DNA of 64,000 nucleotides from Flagellimonas sp. S3867 (GTDB lineage Bacteria; Bacteroidota; Bacteroidia; Flavobacteriales; Flavobacteriaceae): assembly GCF_014698935.1 (NCBI RefSeq), contig NZ_JACVMN010000001.1:496001-560000 (forward strand). The letters run 5' to 3'. Positions 25,708-34,985 of the stretch are shown here, in pieces (position 1 is the stretch's first letter; every line of letters starts with the position of its first letter). The notes beneath the pieces are model-generated. The model ran no database searches, was not told where the DNA came from, and saw only the letters and a program-made list of their open reading frames with translations. The position numbers and the translations under genes are program-made.

Positions 25708-27915
25708 CTACCAATTAAACCAATGTGTAAATTTTAAGGTAAGCGACCAACTTTTTCCAATATTGGGGTCCAATAATTGCGTATTTGTATAAACTATGAA
25801 GAGGTCGGAGGCTGGTTTATACCGCCACTGAAAACGGGAGTTGAGATTAAAGTTTCTTGACTGCTCATTGTATTGAAACAAAGTTGCGAAAAACAGTTTG
25901 TTGGTAAAGGTGACATCCACTTCAGAACCGATTAACCAAAATTCAGTGTTGTTCCAAGGTGCCGGTAAACTAATATGGTTATAGCTAAGATTTGCATTTA
26001 GGCTTACATAGGGCTGAAAGCGATATCCCAGTTCTCCATTAAGATTAATGCGTTTACCATTAAGGTAATAACCACCAAAACGCCCTCCTGCCGTATAGGT
26101 GAACATACTTTGCGGTTTGGAGCGGTAATCAAAACGTACAGCGTTCCAACGGTGTTTGGTTCCTATGTTCAAAGAATCCTTGCCGGATTGTGTAGGGTCA
26201 AAGGGAGCTAGTAATTCAACATATTCATTGACCAATCCAACCTCAAAACTACTCCGATTTCGGAAACTTAATAGGTATTCCAATTCGTTAAAATTGTCCG
26301 TTCGCTCTAATCTTTTATTCAAAAAATAGCTCGTGTTCAATTTTGGTCCGTGACTCAACACCCTACTTTCTGTACTTTTTGGAAAAAAAGTATGCCCTAA
26401 AAAGGAATTTATATTTACATAATCCTTCCGAGGTACAAAACCCACTTCTGCCGTGTAATCTTCTCCAACCGATTGCTCTTGAATTCCCCAATTCCATTTA
26501 CGGCTTTTGTACTCCAAATGTGCGGCTTGGGTTAGCCCGTTTCCATCTATTCGGCTTGGAGAAAAGGATTTAAGAACAAAGGCCTTACCTGTCCATAAGT
26601 TATTTGAAGATGCCAAATTGTACTCCAACCCTAGATTGCGATTGAATTTGGGAAATTGGGTGCGCAACGAATCTGCATCCTGTGGATAACGAAGCGATTC
26701 CTTGTCCACAAACATCAACCCAATACTGGACCGGCTAAATACCTTTCGTTGTAATGACAATACTGCAAAATTCTGATTGGGACGCCCAACATCGTCAATG
26801 CTGGATGTTTGCATATCCATTACACCCAAACGCCATTTCTCATTTAAATTACCACTTAGCCTAGCTCCTGCCCGTATGGGCACCCCCAATCCGATACGTC
26901 TGGAAAAAAAAGGACGGATTGTAGGATATCCAAAATTTGCGAACAAGTCTCCATTTTCTAAGAAAAACTGTCGCTTTTCTGGAAAAAACAGTTCAAATCG
27001 GTCTAAATTGGTTACTTGACGGTCTACTTCCACCTGCGAAAAATCAGGGTTTACCGTCAAATCTAGATTTAGGGAAGAACTAATACTGATCTTTACATCG
27101 CCCCCTACCCTTTTTTGAAAAGTATTTTCTTCATCAAAATCTTGAGTAACACCTCCCAGTACATATGGAATTACGGAAATATTGGTTTTTGGTGCTGGTG
27201 GGGGTGCATCCCAAACCAACACTCCGGTATAGGCCAAGGATGCCGTGGGAAATTGCCTTGGTATTGGTGTCCAACTTGATTTTTCACTCGATTTTAGGTC
27301 TAGCCTACTAAAATTAATGCCCCATTCGGTAACTCCACCCTCATATCGAATCGATTTAAAAGGGATGGCCATTTCTATTACCCATTTGTCTGGGTCTTGT
27401 TTTACTTTGGAAACCCATTTGGTATCCCAATTCAAATCCACACTTCCTCCTCCAAACATGGTACCGTCCCACTGTGCCCCTGCAGCATTGGAACCAAAAG
27501 AAAAACCTGTAGTCTGATTATTGAAGGGGTCGATAAAGAGTAAAAAGTTGTCATTCTTTCCAAAGGAAAAATCCCGTCGTAGTGATTCCACATAATATTT
27601 AGCGGGAACGCTGTTAAAAAAGGTTGCAGCCAAATAAATGTTTTTGTCATCATAGGCCATCCGTATTTCGGAAGTTTCTCTTGCCCTTCCCGAATCCATC
27701 GGCAAAACCATGAAGAAATCATCTGCTACATCGGTCTCCTGCCAGGCCTTTTCATCCATTACCCCATCAATACTAATGGGATGTACTGTTTTACGAATAT
27801 GATATCGGAAATCTGCGTTTTTTTTCTGGGCATTCCCAAGAAAGACCCCAAGCCCCATGACAAGAAGTAGGATGCCAACATCCCGTGAATGGTAAAAAGT
27901 GCTATTGAATCCCAT
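25708..27915 (-). CDS. CBM9-like plus DUF5916 outer-membrane protein
   Basis: 735 residues: signal segment (about 8-29), a CBM9_1-type domain (about 40-210) with ISIDGVMDEKAWQET and AYDDKNIYLAATFF, then DUF5916 (about 235-735), including FSQVEVDRQVTNLDRFELFFPEKRQFFLENG, RRIGLGVPIRAGARLSGN and a C-terminal aromatic strand WSLTLKFTHWFNW of a beta-barrel. Members are common in Bacteroidota and bind or transport unknown glycan-like ligands; activity not shown. No other genes within 200 bp on either side are co-oriented as an obvious operon. Confidence 0.85.
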   Translation of the reverse strand: MGFNSTFYHSRDVGILLLVMGLGVFLGNAQKKNADFRYHIRKTVHPISIDGVMDEKAWQETDVADDFFMVLPMDSGRARETSEIRMAYDDKNIYLAATFFNSVPAKYYVESLRRDFSFGKNDNFLLFIDPFNNQTTGFSFGSNAAGAQWDGTMFGGGSVDLNWDTKWVSKVKQDPDKWVIEMAIPFKSIRYEGGVTEWGINFSRLDLKSSEKSSWTPIPRQFPTASLAYTGVLVWDAPPPAPKTNISVIPYVLGGVTQDFDEENTFQKRVGGDVKISISSSLNLDLTVNPDFSQVEVDRQVTNLDRFELFFPEKRQFFLENGDLFANFGYPTIRPFFSRRIGLGVPIRAGARLSGNLNEKWRLGVMDMQTSSIDDVGRPNQNFAVLSLQRKVFSRSSIGLMFVDKESLRYPQDADSLRTQFPKFNRNLGLEYNLASSNNLWTGKAFVLKSFSPSRIDGNGLTQAAHLEYKSRKWNWGIQEQSVGEDYTAEVGFVPRKDYVNINSFLGHTFFPKSTESRVLSHGPKLNTSYFLNKRLERTDNFNELEYLLSFRNRSSFEVGLVNEYVELLAPFDPTQSGKDSLNIGTKHRWNAVRFDYRSKPQSMFTYTAGGRFGGYYLNGKRINLNGELGYRFQPYVSLNANLSYNHISLPAPWNNTEFWLIGSEVDVTFTNKLFFATLFQYNEQSRNFNLNSRFQWRYKPASDLFIVYTNTQLLDPNIGKSWSLTLKFTHWFNW

Positions 27916-28121
27916 GGCTAACAGGTGATGAAAATAGGGCTTTCACATATAATCCAACCTCTTTTTATCCAAACGACGTTGTTCTACTTATGAAGAACAG
28001 TAGTTTACAACTATTAACCAGTAAAGAATCAAAAGTTTAACTTTTCAAGAAACTTAGACAAATAAGGTTTGCTCTGGGTAGGCGGAGAAACATTCCAAAG
28101 AACATTATGGTGCATTGAAAT

Positions 28122-28487
28122 TTATATTTTCCGTAAAATTTTATCCATCTTTCTGCCTTTGGCCAATTCATCAACCAATTTATCCAAGTATCTCACTTGT
28201 TTCGTAATCGGGGTTTCAATTTCTTCAATCCGGTAGCCACAAATCACTCCTTTAATCAAGCTGACGTTTGAATTCAGTTCTGCATTTTCGAAAAAGGCCT
28301 TAAAAGTTACTTTATCAGCTATCAATTTTTGAATCTGCTTATCATCATAACCAGTGAGCCAAGTAATAATTTGATGCAGTTCCTCTTTAGATTTGCCCTT
28401 TTTTTCAACTTTGGAGAGATAATGTGGGTATACTGACCCAAATATCATTCTGGCAATTCTGTCGTCATGTTCAGGAGTTGTTGCCAT
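28122..28487 (-). CDS. DUF2200 family protein
   Basis: 121 residues, cytosolic. The DUF2200 family is recognised by MIFGSVYPHYLSKVEKKGK, ITWLTGYDD, VTFKAFF, NAELNSNVSLIKGVICGYRIEEIETP and an ending that packs helices. Function unknown; proteins are widespread in Proteobacteria and Bacteroidota. The start at ATG 28487 fits the usual family length of about 115-120 residues. Confidence 0.88.
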   Translation of the reverse strand: MATTPEHDDRIARMIFGSVYPHYLSKVEKKGKSKEELHQIITWLTGYDDKQIQKLIADKVTFKAFFENAELNSNVSLIKGVICGYRIEEIETPITKQVRYLDKLVDELAKGRKMDKILRKI

Positions 28488-28571
28488 TTAAAATTAATTT
28501 AAACTAAATATTGATTTCTAAGGTATCCCCGATGTTGATTTAATTAGTAAATGAACTCATTTCGGATAAAA

Positions 28572-28997
28572 CTATAATCGGTCAGTTTGCTTTACAAAAT
28601 ATTCAACTTTTGTGCGAGTAGGTCTATCGGAATTATCTTTAAAACTTGTTGTAGTAGTTATTTTGAGTTTTCCCGCGATTAGTTCAAACACCATATCCCT
28701 CTCAGCAAATTCATGATCCCAAATAAAATTAAATTTTTCAATGTCATTTTTTTCCTGATCTGACGCTTTTTCGCCCCAATCACAATCTTGTGGAGAGCAT
28801 GAAGCCCATACATGTACAATGAAGTGCCCGTTTTTGTACTGAATATTACATTTTGTTATGCCTCTAGTTTGATTGTCTTCACTTATCCATATACCAATCA
28901 GCGGAAATTTATCGTTTTCAACCGTGGCAACATGGTTTTCCGAATTCCAAACGGTTGTCAGTATTAAGAGAATATAGATAAACATTTTCATAAGCAT
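28572..28997 (-). CDS. Exported small protein with CSPQDCDWG motif
   Basis: 141 residues. Signal peptide MLMKMFIYILLILTTVWN; alternative start at ATG 28991. The mature protein has strand GIWISEDNQTRGITKCNIQY and the block VWASCSPQDCDWGE, whose Cys pair could form a disulphide. Similar C-x-P-x-D-C-D-W-G blocks occur in many unannotated secreted proteins (recall, not checked). C-terminal strands MVFELIAGKLKITTTT. Function unknown. Confidence 0.7.
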   Translation of the reverse strand: MLMKMFIYILLILTTVWNSENHVATVENDKFPLIGIWISEDNQTRGITKCNIQYKNGHFIVHVWASCSPQDCDWGEKASDQEKNDIEKFNFIWDHEFAERDMVFELIAGKLKITTTTSFKDNSDRPTRTKVEYFVKQTDRL

Positions 28998-29034
28998 GAA
29001 ATTAATCTGTATCTAATATACTCAAATTCCCAAT

Positions 29035-31044
29035 CTAGTTCTCTTCTTTTTTCCCCTCAACAAATATTTGCCAAGCATCCATGGTAAGTTCACTCCCTGT
29101 ATCCGAATTGGTATATATTATGTAGCCCATTTTCAATTTGTCATAAACTTCGAACTGACATTTGAAATCCCCGTTGTTTCCGCCATGGTAAAAAGTATCA
29201 CCAAAATCTGTTTTGCGAATGAAAATACCGAGTCCCGCACCTTCAGCCTTATCCGGGTAATTCCAAAATTCTGGATTCGATTCGGTATGAATCTTTAAAA
29301 ATTCGGAATATGTTTGCGGTTTCAATCCTTTTCTTTCCAAAATGGTAAGGGCATATTGGGCAAAGGCTTTAGCTTCTGTATGCATGCTAAAGGCCATGCC
29401 CGCTTCTTGGGGAATGCCCCAATTGGTAGGGTGATTACCCACATGTCCATCAGATACAACCTCTCGCAAGGCTTCACTATCACTAAATTCCATATGGTAG
29501 AGGCCATTGGGGGCGATTAGCTCCTCATTTAAAATTTGCTCTATTGGTTTGCCGGTAATTTCTACCACAACACGTTTAAGGTATTCAAAGCCTTCCCCGG
29601 AATATCCATATTTTTCTCCCGGCTCATTAATCATTTCAATGCCCCAATTTGGTAGTCCGGTCCGATGAATCAATACATGTCTTGCTGTTATTTTTTTGTA
29701 CTCTGGATATTTCGCAAGCTGTTCAAATGGTAGGTATTCATACAACGGTTTGTCAAGGTCGATTATATTACGGTCAGCCAATCTCAGAACTACAAAGGCA
29801 AAAACAGGTTTGGTGATCGAGGCGGCCTCGAACAGTGTTTTTTCATCGACCGGTTCCTTAGTCACGGAGTTCTTTACCCCATATGTTTTGTGATAGACCA
29901 CTTTGCCTTCTTTAATCAGGGCCAAGGACACACCTGGAATGTTATAATGCGCCTGATACGCCATAATTATTTCGTCCACATGTTCTTTAGACTCATTATT
30001 GAAGTCATGTAACAATCCTTTTGCTGGAATTATTTCGGGTTCAGGAAGCATTTTAACCTCAAGGGTAGGAATAGGATCGTGGCCATCTTTTCCCAATGCA
30101 AAAGTTATCAGCTCCGTTGGAGCTAGTTTATGGAATCGGTAATCGAGTTCCACAATTTTCGTTGGAACTTCAATTTGGTAATTACCTAAGGGTAAGGGAA
30201 GGGAGAAATTTCCTGTGGAATCGACAATAGTCTGAACCCACATTTTCTCATTTTCCGTATTGCTCACTCTAACACTTATGGGTATTGGTTTTGCTTGAAG
30301 GTTAGAGGTGTTCACCTTACCTTTAACCCTTCCAATTTCAGTATTATCCGCTATAAAAATCACATTGCCCAATCTATCTGGATTCGTTAATTTTTGTGTA
30401 CCCTTTCCCCATGAGAGCCAGGTAAAAGTGTCATCATCATCTTTGTCAATCGCTACCAAATCAACTCCTAAGGACATGCCTTCTTCAATTGGCTTGTCTA
30501 GCTTTACCTTCCACTCCACAGTTTTACCATTTTCCGTTACATTTTTTGCCATCTCAACCTTATCCCACGCCGTCCTTGCTCCATAAGCATTACGATCATT
30601 GCCATATTCGCTGTATTGGGTAATTGGTGAACCCGATTTTAAACTTTTTTCATTGATGTATAATTCTAGACCATCTTGATTGTCCCAAAAAGACACATCA
30701 GGTGATTCAATAACCAGGGATTCATCAGAGATTTCCATTGCTATGTAAATTTCGCTTTGCCCTACATTATAACCAATGCGAAAATTGCCTTGAAAATCTT
30801 CATTGCTTTTCGGGATTTCACCAAGCTCGGCATTTTGGATTTTGTATAGGGTCATGTCCTTTGGCCAATCCGACAGGTCACCATCCAAGTTTATGGCATC
30901 GATGGGTATGGCATAAGCAATCGCATCATCCGTTGTGACCATGCTATTCTCTTTCGGGTTTTGACATGATAATATCAAAAAAACAAAGAGGGGAAAAGGG
31001 TGAAAAATTAAACGGGTTTGTGAATGGCGCAAGAAATTTTTCAT
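29035..31044 (-). CDS. Lipoprotein with N-terminal CBM9-like and C-terminal serine hydrolase domains
   Basis: 669 residues. The signal ends VFLILSC (C27). Residues about 45-230 resemble a CBM9-like sugar-binding domain (DAINLDGDLSDWPKD, EISDESLVIE, NQDGLELYINE), then a carboxypeptidase-regulatory-like beta segment (RVKGKVNTSN... 235-300). From about 345 the beta-lactamase-fold domain: S408-I-T-K (EAASITKPV), YSGEGFEYL as second motif and HGGNNGD as third. Binding and hydrolase modules on one lipoprotein suggest action on cell-surface or envelope substrates; specificity unknown. Monocistronic by spacing. Confidence 0.85.
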   Translation of the reverse strand: MKNFLRHSQTRLIFHPFPLFVFLILSCQNPKENSMVTTDDAIAYAIPIDAINLDGDLSDWPKDMTLYKIQNAELGEIPKSNEDFQGNFRIGYNVGQSEIYIAMEISDESLVIESPDVSFWDNQDGLELYINEKSLKSGSPITQYSEYGNDRNAYGARTAWDKVEMAKNVTENGKTVEWKVKLDKPIEEGMSLGVDLVAIDKDDDDTFTWLSWGKGTQKLTNPDRLGNVIFIADNTEIGRVKGKVNTSNLQAKPIPISVRVSNTENEKMWVQTIVDSTGNFSLPLPLGNYQIEVPTKIVELDYRFHKLAPTELITFALGKDGHDPIPTLEVKMLPEPEIIPAKGLLHDFNNESKEHVDEIIMAYQAHYNIPGVSLALIKEGKVVYHKTYGVKNSVTKEPVDEKTLFEAASITKPVFAFVVLRLADRNIIDLDKPLYEYLPFEQLAKYPEYKKITARHVLIHRTGLPNWGIEMINEPGEKYGYSGEGFEYLKRVVVEITGKPIEQILNEELIAPNGLYHMEFSDSEALREVVSDGHVGNHPTNWGIPQEAGMAFSMHTEAKAFAQYALTILERKGLKPQTYSEFLKIHTESNPEFWNYPDKAEGAGLGIFIRKTDFGDTFYHGGNNGDFKCQFEVYDKLKMGYIIYTNSDTGSELTMDAWQIFVEGKKEEN

Positions 31045-31135
31045 GACGTGGTCTTTAGTTGTTTAACTAATGAGTCATTAAAAATCAAACTGTTACAGTT
31101 AAATATTAACCCTTATTAGGATGTTTTATTAACCA

Positions 31136-32032
31136 TCAATTACAATTTACGCTGGTTTGCTGGTAATCGGATAGCTTAAGTGTAGGGATTTCTTGCCCAT
31201 TTTGAATTTGAATACATTCCAAATCTTGATTTCTGTTTGCACTTAAATAATTCAGTTTATCAAAATTGCTAACATCCAAGTTGTTCAATAGGTTGCTAAA
31301 ACAAGATAAGTAAGTAAGATGCTCTTTGGGTCCGAAATCGATTTGGGTCAATTTGTTGTCCCCGACATTTATAGTCTCTAATAAAGTATTATGGGTTAGG
31401 TCTAAATGGGTTATTTTGTTGATCAAGATATATAGGCTCTCTAGATTGGTCGCTATGCTAGGGTCAAACGACTCTAATAAATTATTACTCATCAGAATGT
31501 TTTCCAAACTTGGATTTTCAATGGTATAATTTTCAAAATAGTTAAAGGATAGATTCAACCATTTCAGATTTGTTGCCGCAGATAAACCTGTTATTGAAGT
31601 TAGATCGTTCACTTTTAAATCTAGCATCACCAATTGAGTATTATTGCTTAAATCAATTGTAGAAAGATCGTTTCCGGATAAATTAAGGGTGTCAAGGTGT
31701 ATATTTCTACTTAGATCTATCGTTGACAACCTGTTTCCTATTGCAAACAACCTTTTTAAATTTGTAAAGCCTTCAATACCTGTTAAATCCGTAATTTCCT
31801 CGGAAACGGTTTCACTGGACAAATCCAAATATTCTACATTGACAGCATCTGATTTCAGTACTTTTTTATTTGTTTTCCCATCGGTATCAATGCCAAGACT
31901 GATCAAACGTTTCTCAAATTGGGCATCTGGAACATAAATTTCTATGGCAGAATCTAAATTGTCATCATCATTTGAACAGGATCCAAGAAGTGCTATTAGG
32001 GTTAGGGTAAAGCAAGTTGTTTTAAGATTCAT
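31136..32032 (-). CDS. Leucine-rich repeat lipoprotein
   Basis: 298 residues. The signal ends ALLGSC (C19). After a variable part (VPDAQFEKRLISLGIDTDGK, typical of flavobacterial LRR lipoproteins), about ten leucine-rich repeats of 21-22 residues follow, e.g. NLKRLFAIGNRLSTIDLS, HLDTLNLSGNDLSTIDLS, QLVMLDLKVNDLTSITGL. They are of the internalin-like short type. Probably outer-membrane attached and protein-binding. A 395-bp gap and an orphan terminator separate it from the next gene. Confidence 0.85.
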   Translation of the reverse strand: MNLKTTCFTLTLIALLGSCSNDDDNLDSAIEIYVPDAQFEKRLISLGIDTDGKTNKKVLKSDAVNVEYLDLSSETVSEEITDLTGIEGFTNLKRLFAIGNRLSTIDLSRNIHLDTLNLSGNDLSTIDLSNNTQLVMLDLKVNDLTSITGLSAATNLKWLNLSFNYFENYTIENPSLENILMSNNLLESFDPSIATNLESLYILINKITHLDLTHNTLLETINVGDNKLTQIDFGPKEHLTYLSCFSNLLNNLDVSNFDKLNYLSANRNQDLECIQIQNGQEIPTLKLSDYQQTSVNCN

Positions 32033-32225
32033 GAGGTATTGTACGTTATTTTGGTGTTATAAAATTCAAGAATCATTTCTGGCAATAACCATGCCTAAAA
32101 CAACGTATACTTGCTGGGCTAAAAATGAGGTTTTTAGCATTTGACAAAGTGGTTCGCTACTGCCCTTTTGGCAGAAAAGTGTATCCCTCTTACTTCATAT
32201 TTATAAACAGGTTTCTATAAATAAC

Positions 32226-32256
32226 AAGGGGCATCATATAGATGTCCCCTTTTTTA
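32226..32256 (+). terminator. Orphan plus-strand terminator-like hairpin
   Basis: AAGGGGCATC, loop, GATGTCCCCTT followed by TTTTTT on the plus strand. The flanking protein genes are both on the minus strand, so no plus-strand gene is seen to end here; on the minus strand the tail is weak (TTGTTATTT). Confidence 0.5.
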
Positions 32257-32262
32257 TTTACA

Positions 32263-32281
32263 ATAACTTAAATTAAGTTAT
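32263..32281. promoter_or_regulatory. 19-bp palindrome in 32-kb intergenic region
   Basis: ATAACTTAA-A-TTAAGTTAT, perfect 9-bp arms around one base. Lies 148 bp past the end of the arylsulfotransferase-like gene and beside the orphan terminator. Possible operator. The rest of 32033-32428 shows no gene. Confidence 0.35.
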
Positions 32282-32428
32282 GTATTTCGGAATGTAAGTT
32301 ACAGATGTTCAATACAATCTCACCTATTGGAACTTCCAGCTCGTAAATAGCCTTTTACGAAAACATTTATCTCTATTTGGCGACAAGAAAAAGAACGAAA
32401 ATTGGCTTATACGAATCAACTTACTTCA

Positions 32429-33901
32429 TTATTGGCAATTTCCAATATTAAAATTCAGCTCAATGGGATTTCCTGGTATCAATGGTCTCCCAGCGAAAGC
32501 TGGATAGTCTGGACTGTACCTTAGGGCCCTAAAAATATTACTTACAGGCTCTTCCCCTTGGTTAACAATTGTTCCATCAGATTTTTCAGGATTAATATAC
32601 TCCCAGACAATTTCTCCGTTAGGATCAATTTCAAAAAACTTCCCCTTAGTACCCTCGCATACAAGAGTGTTGCCATTCTTCAACCGCTGTGCGCTGGATA
32701 CTATTCTTGAATAAAACAATGTTGGGTCGTCAGGATTGGCATAGGTCCAATCTGTTGAAGTCGGACCATAAGCAATACCCGTATTGTAAGTATAATTATT
32801 AGAACCATCCAAAGGTGTGGTAATTATTTCAACGGTGGAAAAATTGGTGTCTCTTCCCAAACCGTTGTTAAAAATCAACAGTTTTTCTTCATCGGGAAAA
32901 CCTTTGGGAATCCAATGCGGAAAATGTTGACCATACAAGATTTGGTCAGTTTCAGTTCCATGATCATAGGCAATAGGATTTCCCCAACGATATAGTATAT
33001 CGCCTCCTTTGCCATATGTACCCCCGAAACCTTTGGCAGCCTCTTCTGTTGTGGTTGTATGGTCGATGACATAGATTTCACTCAGTTTTTGTGAACTCAG
33101 AATAATCTGATTGAAATCTTGATTGTACTGCAACGAATTGAAGTGTAACCAGTCTTTTACCCCAGTTGAATTGGTTGTCCCCGTGAAATTAATATCGATA
33201 AGTTGAGGGTTATCAAATATATTGCCGAAGTTGTCTTTAGTATCATCAAAATCTTGTACCAAATGATCCCATGCATTCCATTCCCAGACAATGTTCCCTC
33301 CATTATTACCGATAGGCTTAATTTCTAGAATTTGTTCGTTGAAAAGTTCATCGTCCACTAGATTATTGGGATCCCTGCCGGCCTGGATAGCTTCGTCGCT
33401 TGTCTTGCGAGTTGCAACCAAAGTAAGAATGTTTCCATTTGGCAGTTGGTAAAGACCATGATGTTGACTTAACATAGGTGTCGAAAGAGTGTAGTCCCAT
33501 AGTAAATTTCCATCCCAATCAAACCTTTCGATGATGCCTCCTAAGCCCCCATATGGGAGGTTAGGGTTTTCTATTTTTCCTGCTCTTAGAAGTGAGCCAT
33601 CTTCTAAAAGATAGAATCCTCCTCCTCTTTCGTATTCACTTACCCAATGTTTGATTACTCTTCCACAGTGATCAATTAGGTATGTGTCTTTATGGATTGT
33701 AAAAAGAGTATAGCCATCAAACACTCCACTTTCTTTTTTTAAAACACCAACTGTATTGGAAGAGGGAATCACAATTTTAAGGTCTGGGAGCGGCCGTGAA
33801 CCAAGGTCATCGTTCATAGCAGATGGATTATTGTCGCTAGAACATGAAAACACCAACAGATATATTATATGCCAAAAAATAGGGATGAATAACTTTTTCA
33901 T
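32429..33901 (-). CDS. Arylsulfotransferase-like propeller lipoprotein
   Basis: 490 residues from ATG 33901, which opens on a signal ending LLVFSC (C20); the upstream frame to 33943 adds an unlikely leader. Blade patterns GYTLFTIHKDTYLIDHCGRVIKHW, NLLWDYTLS, QHHGLYQLPNGNILTL, GNTLVCEGTKGKFFEIDPNGEIVWEY match the ASST/arylsulfotransferase (PF05935-like) six-bladed propeller. His in LSQHHGLYQLPNGN and QHFPHW are candidate active-site residues, but the family also has members without proven sulfotransferase activity. It follows the SusCD operon terminator by 43 bp, so it has its own promoter. Confidence 0.82.
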   Translation of the reverse strand: MKKLFIPIFWHIIYLLVFSCSSDNNPSAMNDDLGSRPLPDLKIVIPSSNTVGVLKKESGVFDGYTLFTIHKDTYLIDHCGRVIKHWVSEYERGGGFYLLEDGSLLRAGKIENPNLPYGGLGGIIERFDWDGNLLWDYTLSTPMLSQHHGLYQLPNGNILTLVATRKTSDEAIQAGRDPNNLVDDELFNEQILEIKPIGNNGGNIVWEWNAWDHLVQDFDDTKDNFGNIFDNPQLIDINFTGTTNSTGVKDWLHFNSLQYNQDFNQIILSSQKLSEIYVIDHTTTTEEAAKGFGGTYGKGGDILYRWGNPIAYDHGTETDQILYGQHFPHWIPKGFPDEEKLLIFNNGLGRDTNFSTVEIITTPLDGSNNYTYNTGIAYGPTSTDWTYANPDDPTLFYSRIVSSAQRLKNGNTLVCEGTKGKFFEIDPNGEIVWEYINPEKSDGTIVNQGEEPVSNIFRALRYSPDYPAFAGRPLIPGNPIELNFNIGNCQ

Positions 33902-33943
33902 TATTAGGAGGTTTTCTAAATATTGGTTAACCAGATGTAACAA

Positions 33944-33977
33944 TAAACAGCCTCTGGAAAATTCCCAGAGGCTGTTG
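33944..33977 (-). terminator. Terminator of the SusC-SusD operon
   Basis: Perfect 12-bp stem AACAGCCTCTGG (33946-33957) / CCAGAGGCTGTT (33965-33976), with a short T run on the minus-strand side. It lies 31 bp downstream of the last operon stop at 34008. Confidence 0.8.
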
Positions 33978-34007
33978 TCCTTTAATTAAGGGTAATGGAT
34001 ATAATAG

Positions 34008-34952
34008 TTATTGAGTGAAAAGGTCGGGCCAATCGGCACCACCTTCCCTAGATATAATAACATCACCACTATCACCATAATCATTGGACCAATTTATGGA
34101 TAGCTCAGATCCAGTTACATCGGTGATTACCCAAATATAAGTAAGTCCATACTGGTCAAGTCCGCCGCTCGTAATAAGCCCACATGCATCCACAAAGGTT
34201 GCAGCAACACTTGTGGCGGGGCCGTCACTCCAGCAAGAACTCGGATATTGTCCAAACCCAAGATCAGAAACCAAATATGTTCCTCCACCTTGATCTGTAA
34301 AAGTCACTGTTCCTTCAACATCGCCTACCGGGCATGGATTACCATTGGCAGCTTGTAAGTTACTAGACACATATGGATGGTCTCCAGCCAAATCACTGGG
34401 ACAAACCAGTGAAGCCCTGTATGAATATGGTGAAGAAAAGAATGAACCACCTGACACCCTGCCAGTTGCATCAATATCAGTAAATGAATTTCCATCCGAT
34501 AGGTTAAGCAGCAACCGGAAGGCAATTTGGTCACCTCCTTCATATTCGCTTTCTAACAAACCTAGAGCTCCAGTTACTTCAGCCAATGTAACCTTAATAC
34601 TCACTCTTGGAAGTCCATTGGGACCGGATGAAAATGCTGAGGCAGCCACCGATTTTAACAGGGTCTCTGTTTTGGTCGTGGTCCCATTGTCTGGAGTATT
34701 GTCCACAAAACCAGCATAAACCTCAACATTAGACAATAGGTCTCCATCCTCATGATCCTGTTCCTCGATTGTAACTTCCCAGAAAGCCTCTGTATCCAAT
34801 ATATTAAAGCTAGAGCTTTCTGTGGATACAGTTCTTAGGACAGCGCCCCTTCGAACAGTATTTTGTATTTCGACGGTCACCTTGTCATCCTCGCTACATG
34901 AAGTTACGAGGCCCACAAATGCCAACACTATATATAATCTTAAATTTTTCAT
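34008..34952 (-). CDS. Lipoprotein cotranscribed with SusC/SusD
   Basis: 314 residues from ATG 34952 (MKNLRLY), with signal ending VGLVTSC (C19). Not recognised as a named family. Beta-rich body: an Ig-like start (VTIEEQDHEDGDLLSNVEVYAG), a middle with LVCPSDLAGDHPYVS and NPCPVGDVEGTVTFTD, and a C-terminal WVITDVTGSELSINW. Four Cys could form disulphides. It follows SusD by 33 bp and ends in the operon terminator. As third gene it is probably an extra surface glycan- or peptide-binding lipoprotein, an inference from position. Confidence 0.8.
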   Translation of the reverse strand: MKNLRLYIVLAFVGLVTSCSEDDKVTVEIQNTVRRGAVLRTVSTESSSFNILDTEAFWEVTIEEQDHEDGDLLSNVEVYAGFVDNTPDNGTTTKTETLLKSVAASAFSSGPNGLPRVSIKVTLAEVTGALGLLESEYEGGDQIAFRLLLNLSDGNSFTDIDATGRVSGGSFFSSPYSYRASLVCPSDLAGDHPYVSSNLQAANGNPCPVGDVEGTVTFTDQGGGTYLVSDLGFGQYPSSCWSDGPATSVAATFVDACGLITSGGLDQYGLTYIWVITDVTGSELSINWSNDYGDSGDVIISREGGADWPDLFTQ

Positions 34953-34985
34953 GTATTCAAATTTTATTTTCATTGCCCTTTTTTA

